12,881 nt of DNA from contig PFEE01000031.1 in the NCBI GenBank assembly GCA_002793745.1, positions 1-12,881 of the forward strand, written 5' to 3'. The stretch's first letter is position 1, and each line of letters starts with the position of its first letter. This DNA is from Candidatus Roizmanbacteria bacterium CG10_big_fil_rev_8_21_14_0_10_45_7 (lineage in GTDB: Bacteria; Patescibacteriota; Microgenomatia; UBA1406). Both the position numbers and the translations under genes were made by a program. Below are positions 5,853 through 12,881 of the stretch, piece by piece. The notes beneath the pieces were generated by a model that was not told the origin of the DNA, made no database searches, and worked only from the letters and a program-made list of their open reading frames with translations.

Positions 5853-8800
5853 GTAAGAAACAAGAGGGAACGGCTCCAGCAAGCCCCCAAGTCGTTGAAC
5901 AAAAAACTGAGGAAGTGGTTGCCACCTCGCAAAGCTATAATGGCATCGGTACGCCTCCGGCCTCCGCTGAAGCTTCGGCCGGCACGCCTGCACCGGTAAT
6001 TCCTGTAGTTACGACTCAAGCGCCAGTGCAGCCTCAAATGCCAGCAAAGCCAGAAGAAGCGAATCCTACTACGCCAGCAGATAAACAAGACGCGAACGTT
6101 ATTGATCCGGCAAGTGATAAACACGCAGCGATGGATATCACCACGCGCCTTACGCAACGCTCCAACCGAGTGTTGGCAACGGCTGCCATGAAGGCAAAAA
6201 CATTAGGCGTTGGCTTGGTTGATAGCGAGCATGTGTTGTTTGGATTACTGTCAGATCAGGAAATTTTTAACCTTCTTTCCGGTATGAAGGTGATACCACA
6301 AGAACTATTGAAACAACTTGAAACGAGCTTTAAAAAAGGTACTGAAAAAGGTAATCCACAGCTTGCACCCCGCGTCAAAAAAATTCTTGAAGACGCATTG
6401 GTAGCGGCACGAAAGCAAGGATATGAGTTTATCTCACCTGAACACATACTGTATGCGCTCCACAATGAAGGTGAAGGTTTGGGTTCAACCATACTGACTA
6501 AAGCAGGACTCGATAAAGGGGCGCTGGGTAAGAAAGTAATGGGAAAGCGTGCAGAAACCGATGAAGAGGGAAATGGGAGCATGCAGGGCAAGGGCAAGCA
6601 GAACGCGGTAGAGCGATTTACCACTGACCTGACCGCAAAGGCGCAAGGCGGTGAGTTGGACGCGGTAGTTGAACGATCACGCGAAATTGAGCGCGTTATT
6701 CATATCTTGTCTCGACGAACTAAAAATAATCCGGTACTCATAGGAGAAGCGGGTGTTGGTAAAACAGCCATTGTAGAGGGGCTGGCGCAAAAAATCGTAC
6801 AAAAAGCGGTTCCCGAAACGCTACTTAATAAGCGCATCCTACAGCTTGACCTCATGGGTATGCTGGCTGGCGCCTCGCACCGGGGTGATTTTGAGGAACG
6901 GCTGAAGTCGCTTCTTGAGGAGCTCAAGTCCAGTAAAGGCGGCGTTATTCTGTTTATTGATGAAATTCACATGATTGTTGGTGCCGGTGGCGATGAGGGC
7001 AGCGGAGACGCAGCCAATATTATTAAACCGGCGCTTGCCCGTGGAGAGATCCAAACCATTGGTGCCACCACTACCACTGAATATCGCAAATACATTGAAA
7101 AAGATCCTGCCCTCGAGCGACGTCTGCAGCCCATTGTGGTACCAGAGCCAACCGAAGTACAGGCAATAAAAATGTTGCGCGCCGTTCGGGACAAATACGA
7201 GGCATTTCACAAAGTTAAGATTCCGGATGAGGCAATTGATGCTGCGGTAAAGCTGTCAAAGCGGTATGTGGGAGGACGTTTCCTGCCTGATAAGGCCATT
7301 GACTTAATCGATGAATCAGCCTCAGCGGTGCGTCTTCCTATTATTTCCCTTCCCGAGGAAATAAGCTCGTTACAGGAGCAAATGCAGGCACTTAATGCGG
7401 AGCAATCTGAAGCCTTAAAGACAAACAACAAAGTGAAAGCCAACGTGTATCAAAAGCGCATCATTGATCTGCAGGATGTATTGAATGAAAAACAGGAAGA
7501 GTATAAGCAGAAGAAGGCAATGTCAGTGGGAGTGATCAGCATACAGCTGATTAAGGACGTGATTGCCCGCTGGACCGGTATTCCGGTACAAAAAATTACT
7601 GAATCTGAAAAAGAAAAAATGGTTAAGCTCGAGGATATTATGCACAAGCGCCTCATTAATCAGGTACATGCTGTCGCGTCCGTTGCTCAGGCAGTACGAA
7701 GAGGACGCGCCGGGCTAAAGTCGCAAGAGCGTCCCATCGGTAGCTTTGTCTTTTTAGGCCCCACCGGTGTTGGTAAAACAGAATTGGCTAAAACACTGGC
7801 TGAAGTATTGTTTGGAACCGAGGAATCCATGGTGCGGTTTGATATGACCGAGTACATGGAAAAGCATGAGGTGGCAAAGTTATTAGGAGCTCCTCCCGGA
7901 TATATTGGGTACGAAGAAGGAGGAAAGCTGACTGAGGCGGTTAAGCGACGCCCGTATGCGGTGATACTCTTTGACGAAATTGAAAAAGCACATCCCGATA
8001 TTTTTAACATTCTGTTGCAGATTCTTGACGATGGACGGTTGACTGACAACAAAGGCCACACAGTCTCATTTAAGAACACGGTGGTTATTTGTACCTCCAA
8101 CATTGGAACCCGAACTATCCAGGAAGCCTTGATGAAACAGGGAAAAGACCATATCGAGGAGGCACCCAGCTTGTCTACCTATGCCATCTCACCAAAAGGG
8201 CGAAGCATTGTTTCCATCGGCAATCAGTTTTTTGTAAAAGAACCAGGAGCCTCGTCATGGCAGCCCATGCCTATCCTTGAGTATTTTGCTGGGCAAAAGA
8301 TTATTGAAAAAGGGGCTGACGGTAAAGAAGTGGAGTCAACGGGTCCCACCTTTAAGGTTGGCACGCATGCGATCTCGCCAAAAGGGGTAGAGGTTATTAG
8401 CGAAGGCGAAGCTTTGTATGTTCGCACATCAACTACTGCAAAAGATTGGAAAAAGATGCGCTTGGTTGACTACTTTGTTGACCAGATAGTGATTAATGCG
8501 CTACCTGATACGCCAGAGGAACAGCTTCCCACCAAAAAGTTGTATACGCATACATTTACTCCCAAAGAGGAAGAGGTTATTACGTATAAAGATCGTCTAT
8601 GGATCCGCAAAGGCGACAAGCCTGAATGGGAAACAAAAACACTGGCAGATTATATTGTCGGAGCAAAAACGAAAGAAGGGCGCGCAGTGCCTTCGGCCTA
8701 CTGGAATGAGCACGTATTTACCAATGATGGAAAAGAAGTGGTGATTGTCGGCAGTGAAGCGTACACCAAAGATAAAGACGTATGGAGTGTTACCAAACTG

Positions 8801-9532
8801 TCTGACTATTTCGGTAAAGACTTTCCGCTTGAGGAAGAGGTAAAAAAGGTACAAAAAGTTGAAGACGAGGTTGCGGATAAACAGTTTGCCGTTATTAAGC
8901 CACGGGTTTTGGATGAATTGTTGAAGTTTATGCGTCCTGAATTGGTCAACCGTTTTGACGAAGTCATTATTTTTGAACCGCTTAAGTTTGTCCACATGCT
9001 TGAAATTGTTAAACTTCAGTTGAAGAGCCTTGCGAAGCTGTTGGAAGAGCAGAGTATTGGACTTTTTGTAACCGAAGTTGCCGAAAAAGAAATCGTGAAA
9101 TCAGGGTTTGACCCGGTATTCGGCGCACGACCGTTGCGACGCACCATCCAACGAATAGTAGAAAATCCGATTTCTGAAATGATTATTGCCGAAAAAGTGC
9201 ACGAAGGAAATGTGATCGTGGTTGATTTTGATGGCGATCAGTTGACGTTCACTATTGATACCTCAGGAGCCTATGCTCCCCAAATGAAAGAGCAGAAAAA
9301 GACGTTTACCTGTGGCACGTGTAAGCGTGAGTTTACCACGGTGGTTATGCCCGACCGAAGCACACCGGTATGTCCCTATTGTGGAGCAGCACAACTACAA
9401 CAGAAAACAGACAGTCAGAAGCCGAATGAACCAGCGCCTGAGGAAAAAACAGAAGAGAAGTCGGAAGAAAAACCTGACGATAAATTGGTAAAGCCACAGG
9501 TGCCTCCGCAACCACACCTAGCGCCGTTGTAA
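5828..9532 (+). CDS. ClpC-like double AAA+ ATPase with inserted tandem repeats and zinc-ribbon tail
   Basis: This 1234-residue protein would be an ATP-driven unfoldase. Order: short head, Pro/Ala-rich linker (about 12-100); Clp_N double repeat (about 103-245); AAA+ D1 with GEAGVGKT (306-313) and D378/E379; a short coiled-coil middle domain of about 60 residues, ClpC-like rather than ClpB-like; AAA+ D2 with GPTGVGKT (644-651), D716/E717, sensor TSNIGT (756-761) and arginine-finger MRPELVNR (1035-1042). Between the last two lies an insert of about 250 residues with four repeats (785-995). ClpA and ClpC carry the ClpP-docking IGL/VGF loop there, and no such tripeptide loop is evident. After the D2 small domain comes a CxxC-CxxC zinc ribbon (C1162, C1165, C1182, C1185) and a Glu/Pro-rich tail. 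ClpC/ClpA length is usually about 750-850. It ends 2 bases from the convergent yidD. Confidence 0.9.
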   Translation: MGVFDFLASKKQEGTAPASPQVVEQKTEEVVATSQSYNGIGTPPASAEASAGTPAPVIPVVTTQAPVQPQMPAKPEEANPTTPADKQDANVIDPASDKHAAMDITTRLTQRSNRVLATAAMKAKTLGVGLVDSEHVLFGLLSDQEIFNLLSGMKVIPQELLKQLETSFKKGTEKGNPQLAPRVKKILEDALVAARKQGYEFISPEHILYALHNEGEGLGSTILTKAGLDKGALGKKVMGKRAETDEEGNGSMQGKGKQNAVERFTTDLTAKAQGGELDAVVERSREIERVIHILSRRTKNNPVLIGEAGVGKTAIVEGLAQKIVQKAVPETLLNKRILQLDLMGMLAGASHRGDFEERLKSLLEELKSSKGGVILFIDEIHMIVGAGGDEGSGDAANIIKPALARGEIQTIGATTTTEYRKYIEKDPALERRLQPIVVPEPTEVQAIKMLRAVRDKYEAFHKVKIPDEAIDAAVKLSKRYVGGRFLPDKAIDLIDESASAVRLPIISLPEEISSLQEQMQALNAEQSEALKTNNKVKANVYQKRIIDLQDVLNEKQEEYKQKKAMSVGVISIQLIKDVIARWTGIPVQKITESEKEKMVKLEDIMHKRLINQVHAVASVAQAVRRGRAGLKSQERPIGSFVFLGPTGVGKTELAKTLAEVLFGTEESMVRFDMTEYMEKHEVAKLLGAPPGYIGYEEGGKLTEAVKRRPYAVILFDEIEKAHPDIFNILLQILDDGRLTDNKGHTVSFKNTVVICTSNIGTRTIQEALMKQGKDHIEEAPSLSTYAISPKGRSIVSIGNQFFVKEPGASSWQPMPILEYFAGQKIIEKGADGKEVESTGPTFKVGTHAISPKGVEVISEGEALYVRTSTTAKDWKKMRLVDYFVDQIVINALPDTPEEQLPTKKLYTHTFTPKEEEVITYKDRLWIRKGDKPEWETKTLADYIVGAKTKEGRAVPSAYWNEHVFTNDGKEVVIVGSEAYTKDKDVWSVTKLSDYFGKDFPLEEEVKKVQKVEDEVADKQFAVIKPRVLDELLKFMRPELVNRFDEVIIFEPLKFVHMLEIVKLQLKSLAKLLEEQSIGLFVTEVAEKEIVKSGFDPVFGARPLRRTIQRIVENPISEMIIAEKVHEGNVIVVDFDGDQLTFTIDTSGAYAPQMKEQKKTFTCGTCKREFTTVVMPDRSTPVCPYCGAAQLQQKTDSQKPNEPAPEEKTEEKSEEKPDDKLVKPQVPPQPHLAPL
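5957..5982. repeat. GC-rich imperfect palindrome in the Clp linker
   Basis: CCGGCC (5957-5962) is the exact reverse complement of GGCCGG (5977-5982), with an inner GCT-GA-AGC pair in the centre. It is read in frame as [10 protein letters not shown] (residues 43-52) in the disordered linker and is more GC-rich than its flanks. It could be a small palindromic element inserted in a permissive linker, or just biased low-complexity coding sequence. Confidence 0.4.
8180..8812 (+). repeat. four tandem protein repeats inside the D2 ATPase domain
   Basis: Repeat units start at residues 785, 847, 908 and 962, spaced 62, 61 and 54. Each follows the pattern [YH]-x-[IF]-[ST]-x-x-x-x-x-[IV]-[VI], a short turn, [FYWA]-[FYW]-[VIT]-[KR], a Trp, then L-x-[ED]-Y-[FI]. 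The first two share AISPKG, and all have the Trp and the closing Tyr-Phe/Ile pair. The alternating hydrophobic pattern predicts beta hairpins, as in a small propeller or stacked beta units. The copies are divergent in DNA, so duplication is old. Confidence 0.75.
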
Positions 9533-9534
9533 TC

Positions 9535-9789
9535 CTAGTTTTTAGGAACAGGATCAAGCCCTCCGCGAGACCATGGATTGCAGCGCACAATACGTTTCCC
9601 TCCCAGCATAAGTCCGCGCAGCACACCAAACCGTTCTACCGCCTTATACGTGTAGTGGGAGCAGGTGGGCTCAAAGCGGCAGGCGTTCCACGGCAGACCT
9701 ACGGCTCGCAACAGGCTACCCAAAAACGGTGAAATACGCTGGGAATAAAAAGTGATACCGGTAAGCATAAGGTTACGTGTATTTTTCAT
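9535..9789 (-). CDS. yidD: membrane protein insertion efficiency factor YidD
   Basis: This 84-residue protein matches the YidD family (typically 70-100 residues): FYSQRISPFLG, then CRFEPTCSHYTYKAVERFG with the paired cysteines, then RCNPWSRGGLDPVP near the C-terminus. YidD helps YidC insert inner-membrane proteins; neither yidC, rnpA nor rpmH, its common neighbours, is in this window. The start at 9789 overlaps the 3' end of the upstream flavoprotein gene by 17 bases. A second Met (codon 8, ATG 9768) would start 4 bases after that gene's stop and also keeps the family core. It is likely co-transcribed with the flavoprotein gene. Confidence 0.93.
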   Translation of the reverse strand: MKNTRNLMLTGITFYSQRISPFLGSLLRAVGLPWNACRFEPTCSHYTYKAVERFGVLRGLMLGGKRIVRCNPWSRGGLDPVPKN

Positions 9790-10477
9790 GAAAAAATCGA
9801 TCTTTGGGGACGGTATATTGTTGTTGTATAAAGGTAACGAGCGATTCTACTACAATGGGACGCCCGCACAGATACCAATCTGCCTGTGCTGCAACTTCCG
9901 GCGTAATGCTCGAGGTTATGCATTCCTGCATATGACCATTGAAATAGTGTGGTTCATCCATACGTTCACGAGATAAGCAGATGTGATAGGAAAAGTTGGG
10001 GTGTTTGGCATTAATCTCGCTCCAGAGTGAGGTAAAGTACACATCCTTTTTTCTGCGCAGCCCCCAGAACAGGTATAAGTCAGGCACGGGTTGCTGCTGG
10101 GCAATATGCAGTATCATGGATTTAAGTGGCGCAATGCCGGTTCCGGTTGCGAGCAGTATTTTAGGACGATGATTTTCTTTTAAGGTAAACACACCGATGG
10201 GTGCACGAAAATTAACAACACCTCCTTCTTTTAGTTGCAGTAAATATCGGGAACCTGGGCCCATGGGAGTAACGTCTACCATAGTTTCAATACGGGTACT
10301 CTCCGAGGGTGCGGAAGAAATGGAATACTGCCTAAATCCATCTGGTATTTGAAGCAGTATGTATTGCCCGGGGGTGAAGCTGATCAATGGTGGGTCTTTG
10401 AGGGTAAATACGAAACGGTAGATGAATGGCGCAACTTCTTCTTTAGCTTTTACCGTTGCTGCACATTGATAAAGCAT
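9773..10477 (-). CDS. ferredoxin-NADP reductase-like FAD/NAD(P)-binding oxidoreductase
   Basis: This is a 234-residue stand-alone flavoprotein reductase. The FAD domain (about 1-100) has FTPGQYILLQ and the flavin motif RQYS (49-52). The NAD(P) domain has ATGTGIAP (110-117) and YLCGRP (203-207), with an aromatic Tyr second from the end (EKYT), as in the FNR family. There is no 2Fe-2S or haem domain and no cysteine cluster, so the electron partner must be separate; SufC nearby hints at iron-sulfur metabolism, but that is only proximity. The frame opens at 10543; ATG 10477 is chosen because an extended -10 ends 7 bases upstream and the FAD-domain strand starts right after. It is divergent from the GT2 gene and overlaps yidD. 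Confidence 0.88.
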   Translation of the reverse strand: MLYQCAATVKAKEEVAPFIYRFVFTLKDPPLISFTPGQYILLQIPDGFRQYSISSAPSESTRIETMVDVTPMGPGSRYLLQLKEGGVVNFRAPIGVFTLKENHRPKILLATGTGIAPLKSMILHIAQQQPVPDLYLFWGLRRKKDVYFTSLWSEINAKHPNFSYHICLSRERMDEPHYFNGHMQECITSSITPEVAAQADWYLCGRPIVVESLVTFIQQQYTVPKDRFFHEKYT

Positions 10478-10484
10478 AGACAGA

Positions 10485-10493
10485 AGTATAGCA
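10485..10493 (-). promoter_or_regulatory. extended -10 promoter of the flavoprotein gene
   Basis: Minus-strand TGCTATACT ends 7 bases before ATG 10477, so the predicted transcript begins at or within a base or so of the start codon. No -35 was seen. It abuts the plus-strand promoter. Confidence 0.65.
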
Positions 10494-10502
10494 TGATATA
10501 CT
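10494..10502 (+). promoter_or_regulatory. extended -10 promoter of the glycosyltransferase operon
   Basis: TGATATACT is identical to the element at 4641-4649. It ends 10 bases before ATG 10513, giving a leader of about 3-4 bases. No -35 was seen. Confidence 0.65.
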
Positions 10503-10512
10503 TTAATATCGT

Positions 10513-11307
10513 ATGAGTACCAAGCCTGTTTCTGTGTCGGCATGTATGGCGGTTCATAATGAGGAAGAGCGTATTGGCCCTACCCTTGAGCGGGTAATTG
10601 ACTGGGTAGATGAAGTAGTGGTTATTGACGGGGAATCAACTGACAAGACCGTTAAAATAGCCCAGAGCTTCGGGAAAAAAGTACGCATATATCACGAAAA
10701 GAACGCCCCTAACTTCATAGAAAACAAGCAAAGGGCCATTGAACGAGCACAATCAGCTTGGACCCTTGAGCTTGACGCCGATGAGTTGGTAACCGATGAG
10801 CTGCAAGATGAGATTATGGAAGCGGTGACCACTGACAAGGCAGGATTTCGTATTCCCCGCCTTAATCATTTTTTAGGTAAACCACTCAAAAAAGGAGGTC
10901 AATATCCTGACTTGAAGTTTCGCCTGTACCGGACTGGTTTTGCACGATTTCCCCTCCGGTCGGTGCATGACGAGGCAGCGTTGACCACCGAACATGCAGG
11001 CATGCCAATCGGAGAACTGTCTTGCCCGCTACTGCATTATCCGTATGCGTCCATTGCTGTGTATATGCGAAAAACCGTCCAGTACGCTCAGTTTGAAGCA
11101 GATGTGCTGTACGACAGGGGAATTCGTCCCAGTACAGGACTGTGGACACAGTACTATATCGGCAAGCCGCTGTATTGGTTTGTGTTGACGTACCTGCGCC
11201 ACCGTGGGTATGTTGACGGGTTCCCCGGTTTTGCGTTTTCGTTATTTTCGTCAATTCGTTATTTGTTTGAATACGCAGCACTGTATGAACGTAGCACTCG
11301 TACATGA
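10513..11307 (+). CDS. GT2 family glycosyltransferase (WaaE/KdtX-like)
   Basis: This 264-residue enzyme would transfer a sugar from a nucleotide donor to a cell-envelope glycan or lipid. The GT-A core has MAVHNEEERIG (12-22), VVVIDGESTDKT (35-46) binding the nucleotide, and the metal-binding DAD (88-90) followed by Glu91. The C-terminal part is rich in Tyr and hydrophobic residues (about 190-255, with GYVDGFPGF), as in the LPS-core glucosyltransferase WaaE family, and may contact the membrane. Acceptor unknown. ATG 10513 has no Shine-Dalgarno and lies 10 bases after a -10. Its 3' end overlaps the next gene by 23 bases. Confidence 0.87.
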   Translation: MSTKPVSVSACMAVHNEEERIGPTLERVIDWVDEVVVIDGESTDKTVKIAQSFGKKVRIYHEKNAPNFIENKQRAIERAQSAWTLELDADELVTDELQDEIMEAVTTDKAGFRIPRLNHFLGKPLKKGGQYPDLKFRLYRTGFARFPLRSVHDEAALTTEHAGMPIGELSCPLLHYPYASIAVYMRKTVQYAQFEADVLYDRGIRPSTGLWTQYYIGKPLYWFVLTYLRHRGYVDGFPGFAFSLFSSIRYLFEYAALYERSTRT

Positions 11308-12421
11308 TTATTTAGTGGAATACGGAGGTGCGGAACGCGTGCTTGAGACGCTGCATGATATGTATCCGACTGCCCCAGTGTATGTAGCTGCATGCAATGC
11401 AAAGGGTATGGGTGTGCATTGGAGTCGATTACAGCATTGGGACATACGGGTGTCATGGTTTGGGCATATCCCCATTATGAATCGTTTTATCTCCCCGTTT
11501 CGTTTTTTGGCCCCCCATATCTGGGAAAGCTTTGATTTTTCTGGCTATGACCTGGTGATCTCCTCTTCGGGTTGGTTCATGTGCAAGGGAATATTGACCC
11601 GTCCGGAAACCCTGCATGTGTCATACATTCACCACCAAAATAAGTTTCTTACCTATTATGAAACGCCCAATGATTGGAAAAAGAATAGCCTTAAGCGGGT
11701 GTATGCCCACGTAGTGGGTCCATCGCTGCGTACGTGGGACTATATCGGCAGCCAGCGGCCGGATGTATTAATAGCAAATTCACACGAAACGCAAAAACGG
11801 ATAGAGAAATATTATCGTCGTGACTCGCTTGTTATATACCCGCCGGTTGACGAGCCTGCTGTCAGTCTTGAAGAGAAGCTAGCCAGTACGAAAGGTTATT
11901 ACATTACTGTAAGCCGTCTTACCCCACCCAAACATATTGAGATACTCATTCAAGCCGCAAACAAACTGGCGTTACCCTTCTATATCGTGGGAAGAGGTGC
12001 CGACGAGGAACGGCTTAAGGCGCTGAGCGGCCCAACGATTACATTTATGGGGCAAGTATCGGACACTGAGCGAAATAAGCTATTGTTGGGCGCAAAAGCA
12101 TTTTTGTTTGCTTCAAAAGACGATGAGTTTGGCATGGCGCCGGTAGAGGCCATGATGTATGGTGTTCCGGTTATTGCCTATAACAGCGGTGGAGTTCCTG
12201 AGAGTGTTATTGACGGAAAAACGGGATTATTGGTGAGTGAACTGAGCAGTGAAGCATTTGTGTCGGCCATCACCCAGTTTGAGAAGAACCCCTATGCGCC
12301 GTATGTGAAAGAAGCCTACCACCGTGCACGGAGCTTTTCGGTTAGTAAATTCAAGTCTCATTTTGTACAATTGGTGAACCATGCTGTCGCTGAAAAACAT
12401 CACCATTCGCCTGCGCAATAA
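11285..12421 (+). CDS. GT4 family glycosyltransferase
   Basis: This is a 378-residue GT-B retaining glycosyltransferase. The N-terminal domain starts NVALVHDYLVEYGGAERV, the glycine-rich acceptor-side loop typical of GT4 enzymes that act on lipid-linked glycans. The C-terminal donor domain has VSRLTPPKH, then VGRG, and the EX7E motif in DEFGMAPVEAMMYG (E281, E288) followed by VIAYNSGGVPESV. ATG 11285 is chosen over the longer frame opening at 11204 because the family N-terminus begins there. The 23-base overlap with GT2 suggests translational coupling and a shared pathway for a surface polysaccharide or glycolipid. Sugar specificity cannot be told. Confidence 0.9.
   Translation: MNVALVHDYLVEYGGAERVLETLHDMYPTAPVYVAACNAKGMGVHWSRLQHWDIRVSWFGHIPIMNRFISPFRFLAPHIWESFDFSGYDLVISSSGWFMCKGILTRPETLHVSYIHHQNKFLTYYETPNDWKKNSLKRVYAHVVGPSLRTWDYIGSQRPDVLIANSHETQKRIEKYYRRDSLVIYPPVDEPAVSLEEKLASTKGYYITVSRLTPPKHIEILIQAANKLALPFYIVGRGADEERLKALSGPTITFMGQVSDTERNKLLLGAKAFLFASKDDEFGMAPVEAMMYGVPVIAYNSGGVPESVIDGKTGLLVSELSSEAFVSAITQFEKNPYAPYVKEAYHRARSFSVSKFKSHFVQLVNHAVAEKHHHSPAQ
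12366..12371 (+). promoter_or_regulatory. possible internal -10 for sufC
   Basis: TACAAT inside the GT4 gene ends 9 bases before the sufC ATG, matching the spacing of other starts in the window. No -35 or complete extended element was seen. sufC may simply be read from the glycosyltransferase promoter. Confidence 0.3.
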
Positions 12422-12881
12422 ACCCATTGTAACCAATCTTTCACTGCAGATTAAACCAGGGGAACTGGTTGTTTTGATGGGTCCCAATGGATCAGGAAAG
12501 TCTACCCTGGCTCATACGATCATGGGTAATCCGTTGTACGAATTGGTGCAGGGAAGCAGTATTAAGATTGATGGACATGAAGTAAGCAATGCAAAACCAG
12601 AAGAGCGTGCGCAAGCCGGATTATTCTTAGGATTTCAAACCCCCATCGCCATTCCTGGTGTGAGTTTGGTGCGCTTGCTTCGCGAGCTGGTGCCGCAGGC
12701 AACGGCTGACACCAAGGCGTTTATGGTGCGATTGCGCACATATGCTAAAGAATTGGCGTTTTCGGAGGGGTTGCTGATGCGCGGACTTAACGACGGATTT
12801 TCGGGAGGCGAACAGAAAAAAATTGAACTGGTGCAGGCACTGTTTCTAGCAAAACACTACGCGATATTCGATGAGATTGAT
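12381..12881 (+). CDS. sufC: Fe-S cluster assembly ATPase SufC (3' truncated by window edge)
   Basis: 167 codons are visible and the frame is still open at the window end. SufC is the ABC-type ATPase of the SufBCD scaffold complex that builds iron-sulfur clusters in the cytoplasm. Seen: Walker A GPNGSGKST (34-42), Q-loop LGFQTP (Q86), SufC-typical ERAQAGLFLGFQ, signature FSGGEQKK (140-147) and Walker B ending IFDEID (D164, E165), directly followed by the cut. The pattern LNDGFSGGEQKKIE separates it from ordinary transporter ATPases. ATG 12381 lies 41 bases inside the GT4 gene in another frame; no later start keeps the first strand. sufB and sufD probably lie downstream, but that cannot be seen. 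Confidence 0.94.
   Translation, partial: MLSLKNITIRLRNKPIVTNLSLQIKPGELVVLMGPNGSGKSTLAHTIMGNPLYELVQGSSIKIDGHEVSNAKPEERAQAGLFLGFQTPIAIPGVSLVRLLRELVPQATADTKAFMVRLRTYAKELAFSEGLLMRGLNDGFSGGEQKKIELVQALFLAKHYAIFDEID

Larger units (their letters stand above)
10485..10502. repeat. 18-bp near-palindrome, copy 2 (divergent promoter core)
   Basis: AGTATAGCATGATATACT differs from copy 1 (4632-4649) at positions 2 and 8 only. It is symmetric except for one mismatched pair (positions 7 and 12). As in copy 1, each half is the extended -10 of one gene of a divergent pair. Confidence 0.65.

Noticed and set aside
9533..9547. TCCTA/TAGGA hairpin as a terminator between Clp and yidD
   Set aside because: The stem is only 5 AT-rich pairs, overlaps the yidD stop and lacks a following T-run on either strand.
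11204..11284. Longer N-terminus for the GT4 protein
   Set aside because: The extra 27 residues do not resemble the family and overlap GT2 by about 100 bases; the NVALVHDYL strand is the normal start.
1..12881. CRISPR array, tRNA, rRNA or insertion sequence
   Set aside because: No regularly spaced repeats, cloverleaf-like GGTTCGA arms, rRNA motifs or transposase frames were seen.

Overview
The window reads as part of a compact bacterial genome, most likely from the Candidate Phyla Radiation (Patescibacteria). This is inferred from tightly packed small operons, gene gaps or overlaps of a few bases, a two-helix pilin-like protein of the kind common in that group, a divergent Clp ATPase, and almost no Shine-Dalgarno sites. 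TGA is used as a stop (tyrA, the first glycosyltransferase), so a TGA=Gly code is not indicated. The first 0.94 kb is visibly more AT-rich than the rest and may belong to a different neighbourhood.

Layout. 2-942: the 3' part of an ATP-grasp-like gene and a small capless HAD protein (+). 916-2770: an aromatic amino acid unit (+) with a promoter, a 16-residue leader peptide containing Phe-Tyr-Phe-Tyr, a set of mutually exclusive hairpins ending in a terminator, tyrA (prephenate/arogenate dehydrogenase), a second terminator with a competing fold, and a DAHP synthase. 2772-4622: ftsH (-). 4665-5438: a ribbon-helix-helix DNA-binding domain fused to a sugar nucleotidyltransferase whose catalytic loop is eroded (+). 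5442-5816: a two-helix pilin-like membrane protein (-). 5828-9532: a 1234-residue ClpC-like double AAA+ ATPase (+) with four tandem beta-rich repeats inserted where ClpA/ClpC carry the ClpP-docking loop, plus a C-terminal zinc ribbon. 9535-10477: yidD and a ferredoxin-reductase-like flavoprotein (-). 10513-12881: a GT2 glycosyltransferase, a GT4 glycosyltransferase and the start of sufC (+), each overlapping the next.

The most interesting signals are regulatory. (1) The region before tyrA has every part of a classical translation-controlled attenuator: leader peptide, 1:2, 2:3 and 3:4 pairings, and a terminator ending right at the tyrA start codon. The tyrA/DAHP synthase junction may be a second attenuator that uses the aromatic C-terminus of TyrA as its leader. 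(2) Two divergent gene pairs (ftsH/RHH-nucleotidyltransferase and flavoprotein/GT2) share an almost identical 18-bp near-palindrome made of two abutting extended -10 elements. The RHH protein encoded next to one copy is a candidate binder. (3) Several starts lie only 6-10 bases after a -10 hexamer, pointing to widespread leaderless translation.

Everything here was read by eye. No folding, alignment or database search was run.
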